Source: Calliphora vicina (taxonomy: Eukaryota > Arthropoda > Insecta > Diptera > Calliphoridae). From it: a stretch of 64,000 nucleotides of DNA. The translations under genes were made by a program, and so were the position numbers. The number at the start of each line of letters is the position of its first letter. Within the stretch, counting starts at the first letter, position 1. The stretch lies in the NCBI RefSeq assembly GCF_958450345.1, contig NC_088783.1:99381302-99445301 (forward strand), in the 5' to 3' direction. The notes beneath the pieces are model-generated. The model had not been told where the DNA came from. It searched no databases and saw only the letters and a list, made by a program, of their open reading frames with translations. Below are positions 45,968-58,564 of the stretch, piece by piece.

Positions 45968-46914
45968 GAGTGTCCCTTAGAATTAAATTTTTTGAAATGT
46001 TGACACGGTACCCCCTAAAAGCTTTCGTACTGACCTAAAATACCACCAAAAATATTTTTAGCTTGTTCTAAGAAGGGCAACCCGTGCCGACTTTCGATTT
46101 AGTTTTGAGGTGCATTTACAAAGGGAAAAAATGCATTTTTTCATTTTTTTTAAAAAATTTAGCTATTAAGTAATTAATTTAAAAGAATCTAAATGTGTAC
46201 GTAATTATCGTTTTAATGAGATATAAAAGACAAAAATTGGTTAAAAAATGTTAAAGTTATTAAAAAATCGCCAGGCCATTGTCTCACGCCACTGTAGGAA
46301 CAAAATTAACATATTTTGGGAAATATTAAAACAAAAGTTTATTCTTACTTAAAATATATACATATTTACTTGTATATGAGTTTTTATCTTCATAGGATAC
46401 AGTTAACCTATTCGCAGGTAGAAACAAAAAAAATATTTTTTTAACGGCAGTTTCAAAACTCCAATTTAAATTTTTTAAAAATTTTCTTAAACAAATTTCA
46501 GAATTTTTTGATCATCACATGGGGATTTATTGACAACATAATGGGGAATAAAAATGTGAAAAAATTATGTCAATACCTCCTATAGTTTTTTCGTGCCTGC
46601 GATATAAATTTTGCGATTTTCGAGAAAAACTAATTTTTTGGCCATATTTTGGCGTCATTAGAACGACAATTACGTACACATTTCGATTCTTTTAAATTAA
46701 ATTGCAAAAGTAATTACTTAATAGCAACATTTTTAAAAAAACTGAAAAATGCATTTCCCCCTTGTAAATGCACCTCAAAACCACATCGAAAGTCGGCACT
46801 GGTTGCCCTTCTTAGAGCAAGCTAAACATTTTTTGGTGGTATTTTAGGTCATTACGAAAGTTTTCAGCGGGTACAGTTTCAACATTTCAAAAAATTTAAT
46901 TCTAAGGAACACTC
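45968..46914. mobile_element. Complete GAGTGTCC foldback element, 947 bp
   Basis: Starts GAGTGTCCCTTAGAATTAAA and ends with the complement (GGAACACTC), TA on both sides. About 200-bp terminal inverted repeats include GAAGGGCAACCCGTGCCGAC and GAGGTGCATTTACAA. The interior matches parts of the 2.4-kb foldback element at 16,421. Confidence 0.85.
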
Positions 46915-47149
46915 TAATGTGTATACATAAAATGTCCAATACCTTAGATGCAGCATTATTTTTCAATATTTAAAGCATGTCGATGAATGAAAGAAAAAAG
47001 CACTCTTTTATAAGTCTTTACTGTGACAGTTGTCCTGGTCAAAACCGCAATAAAGCTATTCTTGCCACTGTATATTTTTTTTTTTTTTTGAAAATGTAAA
47101 TGATACTTTTATTAAAGATATAAAAATAACGCCTGTGGATTCAATTCAT

Positions 47150-47523
47150 AGTATGTGCTATAGAATTACTTCGACTTCAAAGACTTGAAGACATTTTCAG
47201 AAGCAAAGTTTGACGGTTCAAAAAAAATGTCATTTAAAAATTTGCGGTCAGCTTATTTTGAAAAGAACGCCCCTAATATAAAACTTAAATATGGATACTT
47301 TCAAGAATCGGAAATAATAGAATGTTGTATGAACTCAAGTACTTTGCCATTGTTAATTACTTTCTTAAAATAAGTGCCCGTAAATACAAAGATTTGAAAT
47401 TACTTTGTGATAAAAATACGATCCCTAAACAATATCATAATGAATTTTTAAATCTTAGATATGACAATAATGTAAACGATGCATTGCCTGAAACTGACCA
47501 AGAAGATGTTATTTATTTTTAAT
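47150..47523 (+). pseudogene. C-terminal relic of an unidentified transposon-like protein
   Basis: Two open pieces in different frames: FDGSKKMSFKNLRSAYFEKN and ISARKYKDLKLLCDKNTIPK, QYHNEFLNLRYDN, ending TDQEDVIYF and TAA. The K-DL-LCDK--IP--YH-E-LNL wording recalls the C-terminus of repeated arthropod proteins of unknown family. One frameshift near 47,360. May belong with 36,659-37,260. Confidence 0.4.
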
Positions 47524-48148
47524 TATTTGTCCATTAAACTTTAAACGTTACTTAAATTTGTTTGTTTGCTTAATTAAAACATAGGTTGTATTATATGTAC
47601 ATAAATTTCCTCTTTTTTAATTAAAAAATTTAGTCTTAACCGACATAATTTTATTAATATTATAAAATGTGTAACGGGAAAAAACACGTAAGCGACAAAA
47701 AAATCGGATATAGTGTATATATGAAATTGAAATAAACTTCATCCTATATCTCAGATATAATAATACTTATTAACGGAATTTTAAAGAAATACCATGGCCT
47801 ACTCCAAAAATATTTATTAAAAAAAATATTTGTTTATTATTTTAATTTATGATTTTGATTAGTTTTATTTTACATGGAGAATCGCTTTTCGTAGAAATTG
47901 TGACATTCTTTCTTGGTACCTAAAGTAAAGTTTTCTGTTTTCGAATCGATTGTAACTCTGATTGGGCAAGAACACACCCCAACTCAGAGCACGGTCGGTG
48001 TTACTAGCTAGACCTGCCCACAATAGACAGACTGACATCTCTACTCAATAGACATGACTCATGGTGAAAGGTATAACGAAATAAAGTTTTTGTTGGAAAC
48101 ATCGAAAACTTTCTTTGTGGCCACCCTAATGTCCATTTTAAATATATA

Positions 48149-48380
48149 CACACAGCCTCAAAAGTGAGTAAACACCCGCGAATTTTTTGATTTTTTTAGG
48201 ATCATGAAAATCATTAAGTCCGACTTAAATCTTTCTTTTTCACAACCGAATCTATTATTCAACTCAATCTCCAAAAAACCTAAACATTAAAATTTTAATC
48301 GATGAATAAATTTTAGGATTTTCATTATCTTAAATAAAATCAAATAATTTTTGGTGTATACTCACTTTTGAGGCTCACTG
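48149..48380. mobile_element. 232-bp mariner-like MITE
   Basis: AGCCTCAAAAGTGAGTAAAC at the left is mirrored by ATACTCACTTTTGAGGCTCA at the right; TA stands on both sides. No coding capacity. Confidence 0.8.
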
Positions 48381-49530
48381 TACATACATACATATATAAA
48401 CAAATAAATTTATATGTATGTATGTATCTATCTATCTACCTATAAACACTTACTAAAAAATTTAGATACTCTAGCATGTATACATACTTGTACATATACT
48501 GTCACGGATTGTAGGGTGTTTTGTTAACATTAATTCATTTATAGAAACTCAAAAATATTTGAAACATATAAATTTTCAATATTTAATTAATAAATTTTGT
48601 TTTTTTTTTATTTATTGTGTTTTGTAATTTTATTATGAACCACTGAACATTATTTCATTTTATTAAATATTTTCTTTTTTACATTCTACATGTTGGCTTT
48701 ACTTTTAATGTGATTAAAATATGTAAATATGTACATTTGATATATTTTTTATTTTGGAATTTATATGTGTTAAAAAATAGTGCACTTTTGTGATTTGTTT
48801 GCAATTCATGCGTATGATTTATATTTTTTTGTGATCGTTTCGTAAAAATAAAATATTCAAACAAATATGTGTATGAAAATTAAAATAAACTTGGTAAAAA
48901 TTATACAAATTTTTAAATAAAATTTAAATGAAACTTTTATTATGTAAGAGAGAGAATGGTACACGTTGCGATCTGGAAAGTTTTTTTTTAGTTTTTTTTT
49001 GTATATTAACGCTTGAAAAACTGAATTATACTAAAATAAAATCGAAAGAAATCCGAAAAATAAAATAATCATAATACGAGTAAGATGAACAGAAACAAAA
49101 ATAAAATATAAAAAAAAACACTAAAGAAGAATCAAATAAGAATTTCTGTGTACAACAATTGACTTCATCGGGTAATTTTGAATGAGATTTGTTTACATTT
49201 ATGTATGTTATTGTTATTGTTGGTATTTTTGTTGTTGTTGTTGCTGTTGTATTATTTAAACAATTTCATCAAGCAAACACTAGAGAAGAATCGTGCTAAA
49301 AGTTTGTTCTGAATTTTCCAGTTTCAGGCTAAACAAAATAAAATACACTTTACTGTTAAGAAAATATTTCAAATATTTACACTGAAAGAAAAATGGAAAC
49401 ATAAGTTATTGTGTTTTTTTTTTTGATTAAATTTAAAAAGTAATACGAATGTAGACAACAATATTACTAAAAGTTTGTTCTTTCTGTAATCAAATTGATA
49501 TCAATACTAAATCAGAGAAGGGTATGTCAA
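48381..49530. other. AT-rich spacer with TATG microsatellite
   Basis: CATACATA/TATGTATG runs at 48,382-48,440 and poly-A/T stretches. No gene or element end recognised. Confidence 0.45.
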
Positions 49531-50777
49531 TCTATATATATAAAAGAGTAACGTTACTGACTGATTCATCATCGCACAGCCTAAACTGTGAGTTCCTCCC
49601 TCCCCAAAACGATCCGATAAGAAGGGATTTTTGGAAATCCAGACGTTTAGGGGTAAATTTGGTAACCTAATATCTTCGAAACTAATAAAGATACAAAGAA
49701 ACTTAAAATTGCATGTTACTCCATTTAAAAAAATAAGCTGACAGCTGTTTCGTAATTTTTCGAAAACGGGTAAAAACTGTATTTTGGTACTATTTTGGCA
49801 CCCTATGTATCTTTTAAACCAATAAACATAGAAACAAATTTTAAATCGTATTCTTTACTAATCAAAAAATATAAGTTTTGTACTTTTTGAAATTTGAAGG
49901 GATAAAAAAGCTACCAAAAAGGGGAAAAAAAATCGGAAAAATACATTTTATTTGAAATTATTAAGGCAATTTTTGATAATTTTTTTAACATTGGTTCCAG
50001 GATTCATACAAAAATCAACTAACAGGGTGTTATTTGCATAAACAATTTTGGCAAAATGTATTACTTTTAAATTTCAAACTTGAGAGGTGTTCAAGGAGGA
50101 AAAGGGAAATTGATACTTTTCTCCTAATGGTACTTTTTTAATATTTTAAATTATTTCACTTATCGACATTAAAGTTAGCTGATATGTATCTGATTGAAGT
50201 TAGTATGTATTAGGAATAGGGGATAATATTTAGATACCAAAATGTGAGAACTTAACTATAGGTACTTTTTTATTCTTCTAATAGTACTTTTTGAATTTTC
50301 TATAACAATGGACTTATAAACATGAAATTAAGCATATATGGTCCTAAGTGAGTGAGAATTCTTGGAGGAGACGTTTCGGTACTTTTTCTTTATTCGAATG
50401 GTACTTTTTGTAATTTCTTCACCAATCAACCTAGAAACATGAAATAAAGCTTACATGGACCCGAGTGGTTGGGAATCCACAAATGGCTGCTTTTTGGTAC
50501 TTTTTCTATATTCTGATGGTACTTTTCTTCACCAATGAAGCTAAAGACATGAAATTAAGCTTATATGGACCCGAGTGAGTGGGAAATCACAAGTGGGGGC
50601 TTTTTGGTACTTTTTATACATTCTAATGGTACTTTTTGAATTTTCTGTAATAATTGACATAGAAATATAAAATTAGGCATATATGGTCCTAAGAGAGTGA
50701 AAATTGAAGGGCATACTTCATGGTACTTTTTCTTTATTATCATGGGTACTTTTTTGAATTTTCTATAATAATGGACC
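49531..50777 (+). mobile_element. Second Helitron-like element with satellite units
   Basis: Starts A/TCTATATATATAAAAGAG, and the first 400 bp follow 38,043 closely (GATCCGATAAGAAGGGATTT). About six 115-bp satellite units occupy 50,100-50,777. The array is cut off by a hAT-like end at 50,778. Confidence 0.68.
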
Positions 50778-51130
50778 TAGAGTTTCCAAAAAACCAAAGA
50801 ATTTCAAAACCGTGGTTTCGGTTTTAATATATTGAAAACCGATCCGTTTCGGTTTTGTGATAATTTATTAAATAAATATTAAGTGTTTTAGAAACAAAAT
50901 TAGTTGATAATATAGGAAATGCTAGATTCTAAGCCCATCTTATGAATATGATCGTCTCTCTATCTTAATGCTACTTAAGTATAAGGAATGTGTCTCTAAA
51001 AAAACTCAACCCACCTCATCCATCATTTTATTTTATTATCAATTTTAACGGAAACGATTTTATAGAAATTTAACGAAAAATTTTATAATTAAATTAATTT
51101 TACTGTTTACTGATAACAATATTTTTTTAA
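50778..51130. mobile_element. hAT-like end with AACCG words
   Basis: Starts TAGAGTTTCCAAAAAACC directly within a satellite unit and continues with AAAACCG and CGGTTTT words, as does the element at 53,503. The right end was not found. Confidence 0.5.
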
Positions 51131-51517
51131 CTACACCATTTCCAATTGTATTTCAGAAGTTTCTAATTGTATTTCAGAAATTTCCAATTGAATTTCAGAA
51201 ATTTCTAATTATATTTCAGAAAATTCCAATTCAATTTCCGAAATTTCCATTTATATTTCAGAAATTTCCATTTATATTTCAGAAATTTCCAATTATATTT
51301 CAGAAATTTCTAATTATATTTCAGAATTTTCTAATTATATTTCAGAATATTCCAATTATATTTCAGAACTTTCTAATTGTATTTCAGAATTTTCTAATTG
51401 TATTTCAGAATTTTCCAATTGTATTTCAGAGATTTCCATTTGTATTTCAGAATTTTTAATTTATATTTAAAATGTTTCTAATTGTATTTCAGAATTTTCT
51501 AAATGGAAATGGTGTAG
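51131..51517. mobile_element. MITE filled by a 21-bp minisatellite
   Basis: Ends CTACACCATTTCCAATTG and, at the right, AATGGAAATGGTGTAG. Almost the entire interior is about 17 tandem copies of a 20-21-bp unit, TTTCAGAAATTTCCAATTAT with variants. Confidence 0.75.
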
Positions 51518-51929
51518 AATTTGATAAACATTTAAATTTAATCTAGTATTGCGTAGTATTAGTTTAGAAGTTGTTTTTATCTAGACCATGCTCTAACTCC
51601 TAAATTACACAGTAAAAAATATAAAAATACTATCAATTTATTTTGACGAGTTGGATTTGAATTTGGAACCGCGGTTCAATGCATTGCGTAAGTGTACTTT
51701 GTTTGTATGATTAAATTTTCAGGCCTATCAGATATGTGATGAAAATAGATCGTTCCCAAAAATGAACGTGTTAAAAAGGTGTGTTGAATTTCGATCGATT
51801 TCAAGAGTAATTTTTTAACCAAAGACATATTCTTTTCATGCAAAATCAAGCCCAGGTGACAAATAGTAAATAATATAACAGAATCTAGGCAAGTAATACA
51901 AATTAATTAAAAATCAACAACATGATAGT

Positions 51930-52205
51930 TTGAACAATTTACAAAACGAACATAAATGCATCACCCACCATCAAATAAGATGCGGGTATCTTGATTTTGT
52001 CATTCCGTTTGTAATATTTGTATATATTTGGGGTCCTCATAAGACTCTAAGACGATCTAGCTATGTTTGTCTGTCTGTTGAAAACACGATAGGTCCCAAT
52101 AAAAGAAGCTGGCTCTCTGTTGATAAGGTTTGTTTGGTATTGGTAATATCGGTACATGATTACACCTATCCCCCATACATTATTGTCACATATTGATGGT
52201 GGGTA
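51930..52205. repeat. Dispersed repeat, inverse copy of 23,885-24,388
   Basis: AGACTCTAAGACGATCTAGC and TGTCACATATTGATGGTGGG match the complement of the copy in the GPCR intron. The 88-codon open frame here is not conserved in the other copies. Confidence 0.6.
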
Positions 52206-52810
52206 TATTAGATTCACCAATTACATGATTCGCCATACAAAATTTCAAGTGCGAATTACCTTGTTCGTACGTAATTCAGTTTGAATTACCTTATGAATTA
52301 CGAACGAATGACTGTCATCTCTAATTTTTATCGATTATTTATGTATCAAAATCAGCTGTGCAAACAAAAATGTCAAAACAAAACAAAATAAAGAAAAAGA
52401 TTTTTGTATTAGATAAATAAATTAAATGAAATAAAAAGTCTGATTAAAGTTAAATTCATTTGTAGAAGTAGCAGCTCTGCCATTCTTTCAGCCCACACCT
52501 CTAATAAAGCCCGCTCGCTGCCCTGGTCCCACTTGCTTGCACTTTTTTCTAATAATGAAAATAATAATTAAATTATATTTGTTTAATTAATAATGCTACA
52601 ATTTTATGTATTTACTTACCTTTTTTATCCATTGCCAAATTACAAATTTAAAATTCGCACCAAACAAACAAAATGAACAAAAAACAAAACATGTAAACAG
52701 AAGAAATAAATAAATGTCAAACTGAATTACGAATGTTGACGTGTAAACAGGTTGATTCGCAATCGTAATTCAAAACGCGAATTAAGTAATTCAGATTGCC
52801 GTGGAAACAT
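52205..52810. mobile_element. Possible element with GAATTAC subterminal words
   Basis: GAATTAC/GTAATTC words are concentrated near 52,250-52,310 and 52,725-52,795, at both ends of an AT-rich interior. Terminal inverted repeats are weak, and no duplication was found. The architecture resembles the hAT-like elements nearby. Confidence 0.4.
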
Positions 52811-52859
52811 GGCATTACTTGTTTATTTTCAAATCGTTTCGTTTTTGAAATCGCTTTCT

Positions 52860-53502
52860 ATCACATACCTGAATATCTTAAATTGAAGTTATATACATTT
52901 CACCGCCTTCTTGCGAAATCTACCACAGTATGGAATGCAATGTTTCTGAAACACTGTGAATCGTATTATTTTTAAAATGATATGTAATATTTCTCTGCAG
53001 TTTTATACTTACACTGTGACAGATAACACAATAACTGAATTGTGAAACGGTTGTAATAGCCATAGATAAACATACATAGATCGGAAACTCTCCTGTCAAA
53101 GACCTAACTCACTTGTTAAATCGTATGTAGTTGGAATGTGTTAGTAAAAAAAGCTGCGTAATTTATTTGTTTAAGTTTTTTTCTAGTTCCGCTCTATGTG
53201 TATATCTATAAATTATAATCACATTACACAAAAACTTTTACATGTAAAATTTACCAATAATAAGTATAAAATAATTTCTTGCAGTGTATTTTAAAATAGT
53301 GTTAGTATAGTACAGTACATTACAAAAATATTATAACTGCAAAAATTTATGAAACTTAAGAAAAACAGTTGTCTTAAAAATATGTAAAGAATATTTAAAT
53401 TAAATTTGTTTCATTTCAATGTTCATAATTAATTCACAAGATTTTATTTTTAGTATTTTCTTTCTTAATAAATATGTATCTCAAAAGTTTGACGCCCTGG
53501 AT
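52860..53502. other. Spacer without recognised features
   Basis: AT-rich; no supportable open frame or element end. Confidence 0.4.
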
Positions 53503-54803
53503 TAGAGTCTCCAAAACCGGTAAACCGTTTCTTTTTTCTTTGTAAACTCGACCGGTTACGGTTTTCTTTAACTTTTAGGTTTTTTGAGAAACCGGTTTTT
53601 GTAAGACGGTTAACCGGTTTTAATGAAATATAGTTTCTAAAGCTCATTTAAACATATTTTTGAAAAACTTTGATACTATTTTTAAAAATATTGTTTTATT
53701 TTATAGAAAATTGTAGCATTTGACAATTTTTCGTAAAAGCTATAAAGTAGAGCTTTAAAAACTCAAAAATTTTTAATATTGAATAAAAATTTAATACAAA
53801 CCGATTAACTGTGTTTTTTTTAAGACAAAAACCAAAACCGGTTAACTGGTTTTTTTAAAAGACAAAAATAAAAACCGATTTTTTCAAAAACACACTTTTT
53901 CGGTTAAACCGGAAACCGGTTTTTTAAATTTGCCTCTTGACATTTATAATTTGTGAACTCTGGCAAATCATCAAGAATAGATTGGCGCTTGAACAACGCT
54001 ACCAAATTAAACAAATTTTCTATGAACATCCGTCATTGTGTTCAGCGAATGTAGTGAGACCCATCCACAACAGACCCTACAGACTCCATTACAACGCCAC
54101 CATTGATTTATTGAAATCAAAATTTGGAGATAACTTGATTTCGAGAAATGGACCTGTCAATTGGCGTTTAAGGTCGTGCGATTTGCCATGTGATGTAGCT
54201 GTGTTATTCGTGACATACGGTAAGTAATGCTTGAAAAAGTGGACCAAAAGGCACAGTGGATTATATAAGGTGTATGCATCTCATAATTGATTTTTGCAAA
54301 TGATTGAAATTAACCATAAAACAACTTGTATCGTAAAGTTAAGATGTCAAGCAATAATTATTTGCAGAAATTATAGTTATTATGTCAACAGAAGTATTCG
54401 AAAATGGCGACAGAACACACAACATTCAACTTTAAAGATTTGGGGAGTTAAAATTACACCATATTCAAGGGCGTATATTATTCAAGGGTATCTTGTCCAG
54501 ATTCTATCTTTGTAATGCATAAAGATAGAGCCTTAAGAATTCAAAAATGCTAGATTTCCGAAGATGAAGTACACAATTCTTAACACAATTCCTATTAGCG
54601 TCCAAAAATAAATTTAAGTAAACCTTTCTCGTATTAAATAAAAATTTATTATAAACCGGTTAACGGGTTTTTTGAAGACAAAAACCGAAACCGGATCACT
54701 GGTTTTTTAAAAGACAATAATCAAAACCGGTTTTATCTAAAAAACACTTTTCGGTTAAACCGGAAACCGGTTTCTTAAATTTGCAGGTTTTTTGGACACT
54801 CTA
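53503..54803. mobile_element. AACCGG-type hAT-like mosaic
   Basis: Left end TAGAGTCTCCAAAACCGG (53,503) and right end GGTTTTTTGGACACTCTA (54,803) are inverted copies. The block 53,780-53,935 is repeated directly at 54,640-54,785, including CGGTTAAACCGGAAACCGGT. This suggests two copies of the same element end with a mariner relic between them. No 8-bp duplication was found. Confidence 0.55.
53937..54230 (+). pseudogene. Mariner-superfamily transposase relic, second copy
   Basis: N-terminal ALEQRYQIKQIFYEHPSLCS is fused directly to ATIDLLKSKFGDNLISRNGP and VNWRLRSCDLP; the segment between the DNA-binding start and the core is deleted. The same junction is found at 4,185-4,746. The matching 3' tail (TTTTTGTGTTATTTTTTACA) is at 54,834-54,905, beyond the AACCGG element end, so that element interrupts this copy. 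Confidence 0.78.
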
Positions 54804-54905
54804 GTGGCTGATCTTTCGAATACATTTGTTTTTGGTTAAAATTTACATTTTTGTGTTATTTTTTACAATTTAAAGTTCTATACGGTTTAAAAAACACCAT
54901 TTATG

Positions 54906-55484
54906 TTTCACATCATGAACAAAAACCTCTTAAACTAGAGCAATTGTTGGTGCGGTCAAATTTGATATTTTTTTTCGTTTTTGAAGTATTTTCTATTAGC
55001 TCCTATTTTGTGCGCTCAACTCGTGATAGTACATTTTTGATGGTGTATTTAGATCAGTTGTCGGCATAATGAGGCTAACTAAATTTTGTGATAATTTTGA
55101 TGAACTTCGTTGGTCGGTTATTTGCTTGCTTAAAAGTAAATAACCGATCATGTTCGGCACCTGGGGAATTTGCTGCCGTGCATTGATTTAGAGAATGGCA
55201 TCTACGTACCTTTATCAATTTAACTTATATTTACAATTTTGTTTATAAAAAAACAAATGTATGCAAAAAAATTATATATGTGCAAAATACTTTTGTGATA
55301 TACTGTATGTATATTTTTATATTTAAATGAATAGTTTAATGATTTTCTCCAATTTTTTTATAACAAAAGAAAATTAGTGTTGTTGTTGTTAGATGTGTAT
55401 GAATGTATGTATTAGAAATAAACATACATTCTTAGTGAAATATACACACTTTTTTTATAAATACACAAAACAAAACATATTATT
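54906..55484. other. Spacer without recognised genes
   Basis: AT-rich. One 72-codon frame at 54,851-55,069 has no recognisable similarity. No element ends identified. Confidence 0.4.
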
Positions 55485-55874
55485 AGAGTGTCCCTTAGAT
55501 CAATAGTTTGTAAGAATACTACTGAATACGAGAAATATAAATAAATATTATCGTAAGCGACATTTTCTAAATGTTTTTTTATTACAGAAATTAAAATTTT
55601 ATGGACCGACTGATGTCTAGCGTTCTCAGAATATCAAAATTGTTAATAACTTCAGAATTATAAGGGGTAAGATTTTATCGTTTTACTGTAAACGAATTTT
55701 ATCGTAAGCGACACACAGTGGTATAGAAAAAAAGAGGGAAATAAATCTGTTACTTCTAAATGGTTAGATTGGTTTGAATGAAAATTCACATTCGCAAAGA
55801 AGAAGTGGTGTCCTGAAAGTAGGACACCACCGGTATGTTGCATTTTTAAAACAATCCTTCGTTTGTGTTCCGAT

Positions 55875-56639
55875 TAGGGTTCCTAAACGGGAAAAATTTC
55901 CCGGGAATTCCCGGGAATATTTTTTTGTTAATTTTCGGGAAATGTTTGTCGGGAATTTTCGGGAATTTCTTCATAAGTTTTCATCTAAAAGTTACAATAT
56001 TCAGATACGTTTCGATGGCCAAATTTGTTGCGAATTGAATAATTCTATTATATCCATAGATTTTTTCGGTTCTAGCAACAGATAGTCTGTTGGCTAAGAA
56101 GTATTACTGTTGAAATAACCGAATTTTTTGTTCACTCAACTCAAGCCACAGCAGAAAAATTTGGTTGTTAAGAATGAAACAAATTTAAAGTTTTTTGTTC
56201 TTAAAGAAATTATTAAGATGCCTAACATAAAAACTTTTAGGGATATTCAATGATTATTATTCATATTTAGAGAAAATAATAACAATAATAGTGGTTCAAA
56301 TTTGTTTATCTACAATCAGATTTAATAATTTCTCTAACTACGCATGTTTTAGAGATTTAAATTCTTATGTTTTTTAATTAAACAAAGAATATATTAATTT
56401 TATATTGATTAAAACTACTAGAAACCCTTATAAAGGCTGGACCAACATCGTACAACCAAATATAGTTATTTTATACTTCATTTAAAACCCTGGTGAAATT
56501 ATAAATCAATTAATTTGAAAAAAATTTTCTGGTTTTTGGTTTAATTTAGTGTTAAAAAATTCCCGGGAATTCCCGGGAACGAAACGATTTTTTAATTTCC
56601 TCCCGGGAAAGAAAAAAGTCCGGGAAATTAGGAACCCTA
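55875..56639. mobile_element. hAT element with CCCGGGAATT words
   Basis: Ends TAGGGTTCCTAA and TTAGGAACCCTA with an exact 8-bp duplication, GTTCCGAT (55,867-55,874 and 56,640-56,647). Both ends carry TTCCCGGGAATTCCCGGGAA arrays. The interior has no transposase; a fragment of it is found at 25,225-25,680. Confidence 0.92.
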
Positions 56640-57355
56640 GTTCCGATTTAAAAAAAATTACACATATAGAATCTTCTCATCGAGCACAATACAAAACTAT
56701 AAATTATCTCTTATAGCTTAGGAGATATTCGCATTTGAAAATTAAATTTTCAACATTTTTACCCACCCTACTCCAGTTTTTTGATAACAGCGTATCCAAA
56801 TATTTCCCGATTTTCTCCAAGTTATATGCATTTGAATTTAAAAAAATTTTAAAAATGCAATTTTCCCTAATTTTTTGGAAAAAAAGAAGGTTTTTCTTTT
56901 TAAGTTATCGCAAAAAATTTCTAAGAAGAAAGCTAAGTTTTCGTAAAATATTTTAAATGAAAAAAAAAAAATTAAAAATTGTTGTTACCGAGGGGACTAG
57001 GTCCATTCAAAAAACACCTATTTTTTATGTAAAATTTGGGGCAAAAATTCTCAAATCGAATATTCGATATCAAAATATATTAACCGATTATAGGTGTCCC
57101 AATATGTTTCTAATTATCTTGTAAAGGGTTCCGATAAACCCGGCCCTGGTATGTATTTTATAGCCAAAAAAATACAAATTCCCATTTTTGGAATTTTTCA
57201 ACACTTTTTTGGGAATTGTGGTATTGCTGATAATAAATTTCAAGATTCGTTTTTATTTTTCCATTTTAAATAGAAAAATCTACATAAATGTGAAATTTCA
57301 TTAAACACTTTTCATAAATAAAAATTTTATTTCAATTCGAAAAATGTGTATCTAT

Positions 57356-58031
57356 TAGGGTATTCAATCGATTAACCGTTAATAATTTGGTCGGTTAACT
57401 GTTCGAATAATTCAAAATGACCGATTTTCAAATAACAAATAAACCGATTAACCGAAATTTCTTTATTTTGCACTTTAACTTTTATTTTTTTGTATTTATT
57501 TTCCGTTTTAATTCAAATAGAAAAGTCAAAGTAAAATTTAGTTTAGTGAATATAACAACTGACATGATAATTAACGAAACTCGAGACTTTACCGAAATGA
57601 GTCTTTTATAAGAACTTATCGAAAAGTATTCAAAATCTAAAAAATCCAAAAAGGACTCCAATGGTATAATGGAGGACTTTAAATAGAAAAATATAAATAA
57701 AGAGAACTGAGATATTGGATATTCGTTATCATGTCTTACTTTCGATTTCTCAATCAGCGAGAAAGTTTTTTCCAAGTCAGGTTTTATTAAAACAAAAGAA
57801 AATTATTTATTTTTTGTTTGAATTGTTAGTTATGCTTTGTTTATTTTTTTATGTTTTTGTTCTTTTTATTAATAAAGTACACAAAATTCGTGGGTTTGTT
57901 TTCAGTTTAAAATTAAAATAGAATTATTCGGTTAATCGAATAATTTAAAATTAACCGATTAAATCTAAACCCCGATTAATTATTTGCTCGATTAACCGAT
58001 TAAACCAGAAATCCGATTAATTGAATACCTT
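57356..58031. mobile_element. hAT element with AACCGATTAA words, short form
   Basis: Starts TAGGGTATTCAATCGATT; the right end GATTAATTGAATACCTT is slightly eroded. Exact 8-bp duplication GTATCTAT (57,348-57,355 and 58,032-58,039). Relative of 31,815-32,887 with a different, shorter interior; overlapping opposite-strand open frames in it are not conserved. Confidence 0.9.
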
Positions 58032-58564
58032 GTATCTATGCAAAAATTCAATAAAAAAAATTTTTGTCATATTTTTCAATAAAGTATTCCATGAATTTTT
58101 AATTCTCAAAAGTTATACATATTTTTGAAAAATACACAAATATCTAATTTCATAACATTTCAAAATATTCAAAAAAAACCTTCTCCTGTAAAATCTGTGT
58201 TTTGTCGCTTACGTAGAGATGCAAACGTGGAATCCCGTTCCCGAAAATCCTGGGGTTTTCGGGATTTCCTCATTTTTGTGTGTCTTTTTCATGCATTTTG
58301 ACATTCTACATGACCAAATATCACAAAGTTAAGCTGAACTACTGCTACAATATAGTTAATAAAGGAATACAGTATTTTTGGTTTTCCTTGAATGGGGCTC
58401 TAGAAAATCAATTCTTGACCTTTTTTTGTAAGTTGTCTAAAAAAACTCAATTTAAATTCTCTTCAAATGAAATAGATTTTATCTCGGATGAGGAGCTCGA
58501 ACAAAATGAAAATATATCGATTGCTAAAAGATAAAAGATAAGGTACTGTTTTTAGCAGTATGTA

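Larger units (their letters stand above)
55714..58205. mobile_element. CACAGTGG-family element carrying two hAT insertions
   Basis: Starts CACAGTGGTATAGAAAA; its sequence resumes at 56,648 and 58,040 after the insertions, following the copies at 33,496 and 9,367 (for example TTTGAATTTAAAAAAATTTT). The right end is not clear. CGTAAGCGACA at 55,703 and the complement at 58,203 frame it. Confidence 0.6.

Noticed and set aside
51131..51517. CRISPR-like array
   Set aside because: Contiguous 21-bp units without spacers, framed by inverted transposon-like ends.
51930..52196. 88-codon frame as a gene
   Set aside because: It lies in a dispersed repeat whose other copy does not preserve the frame.
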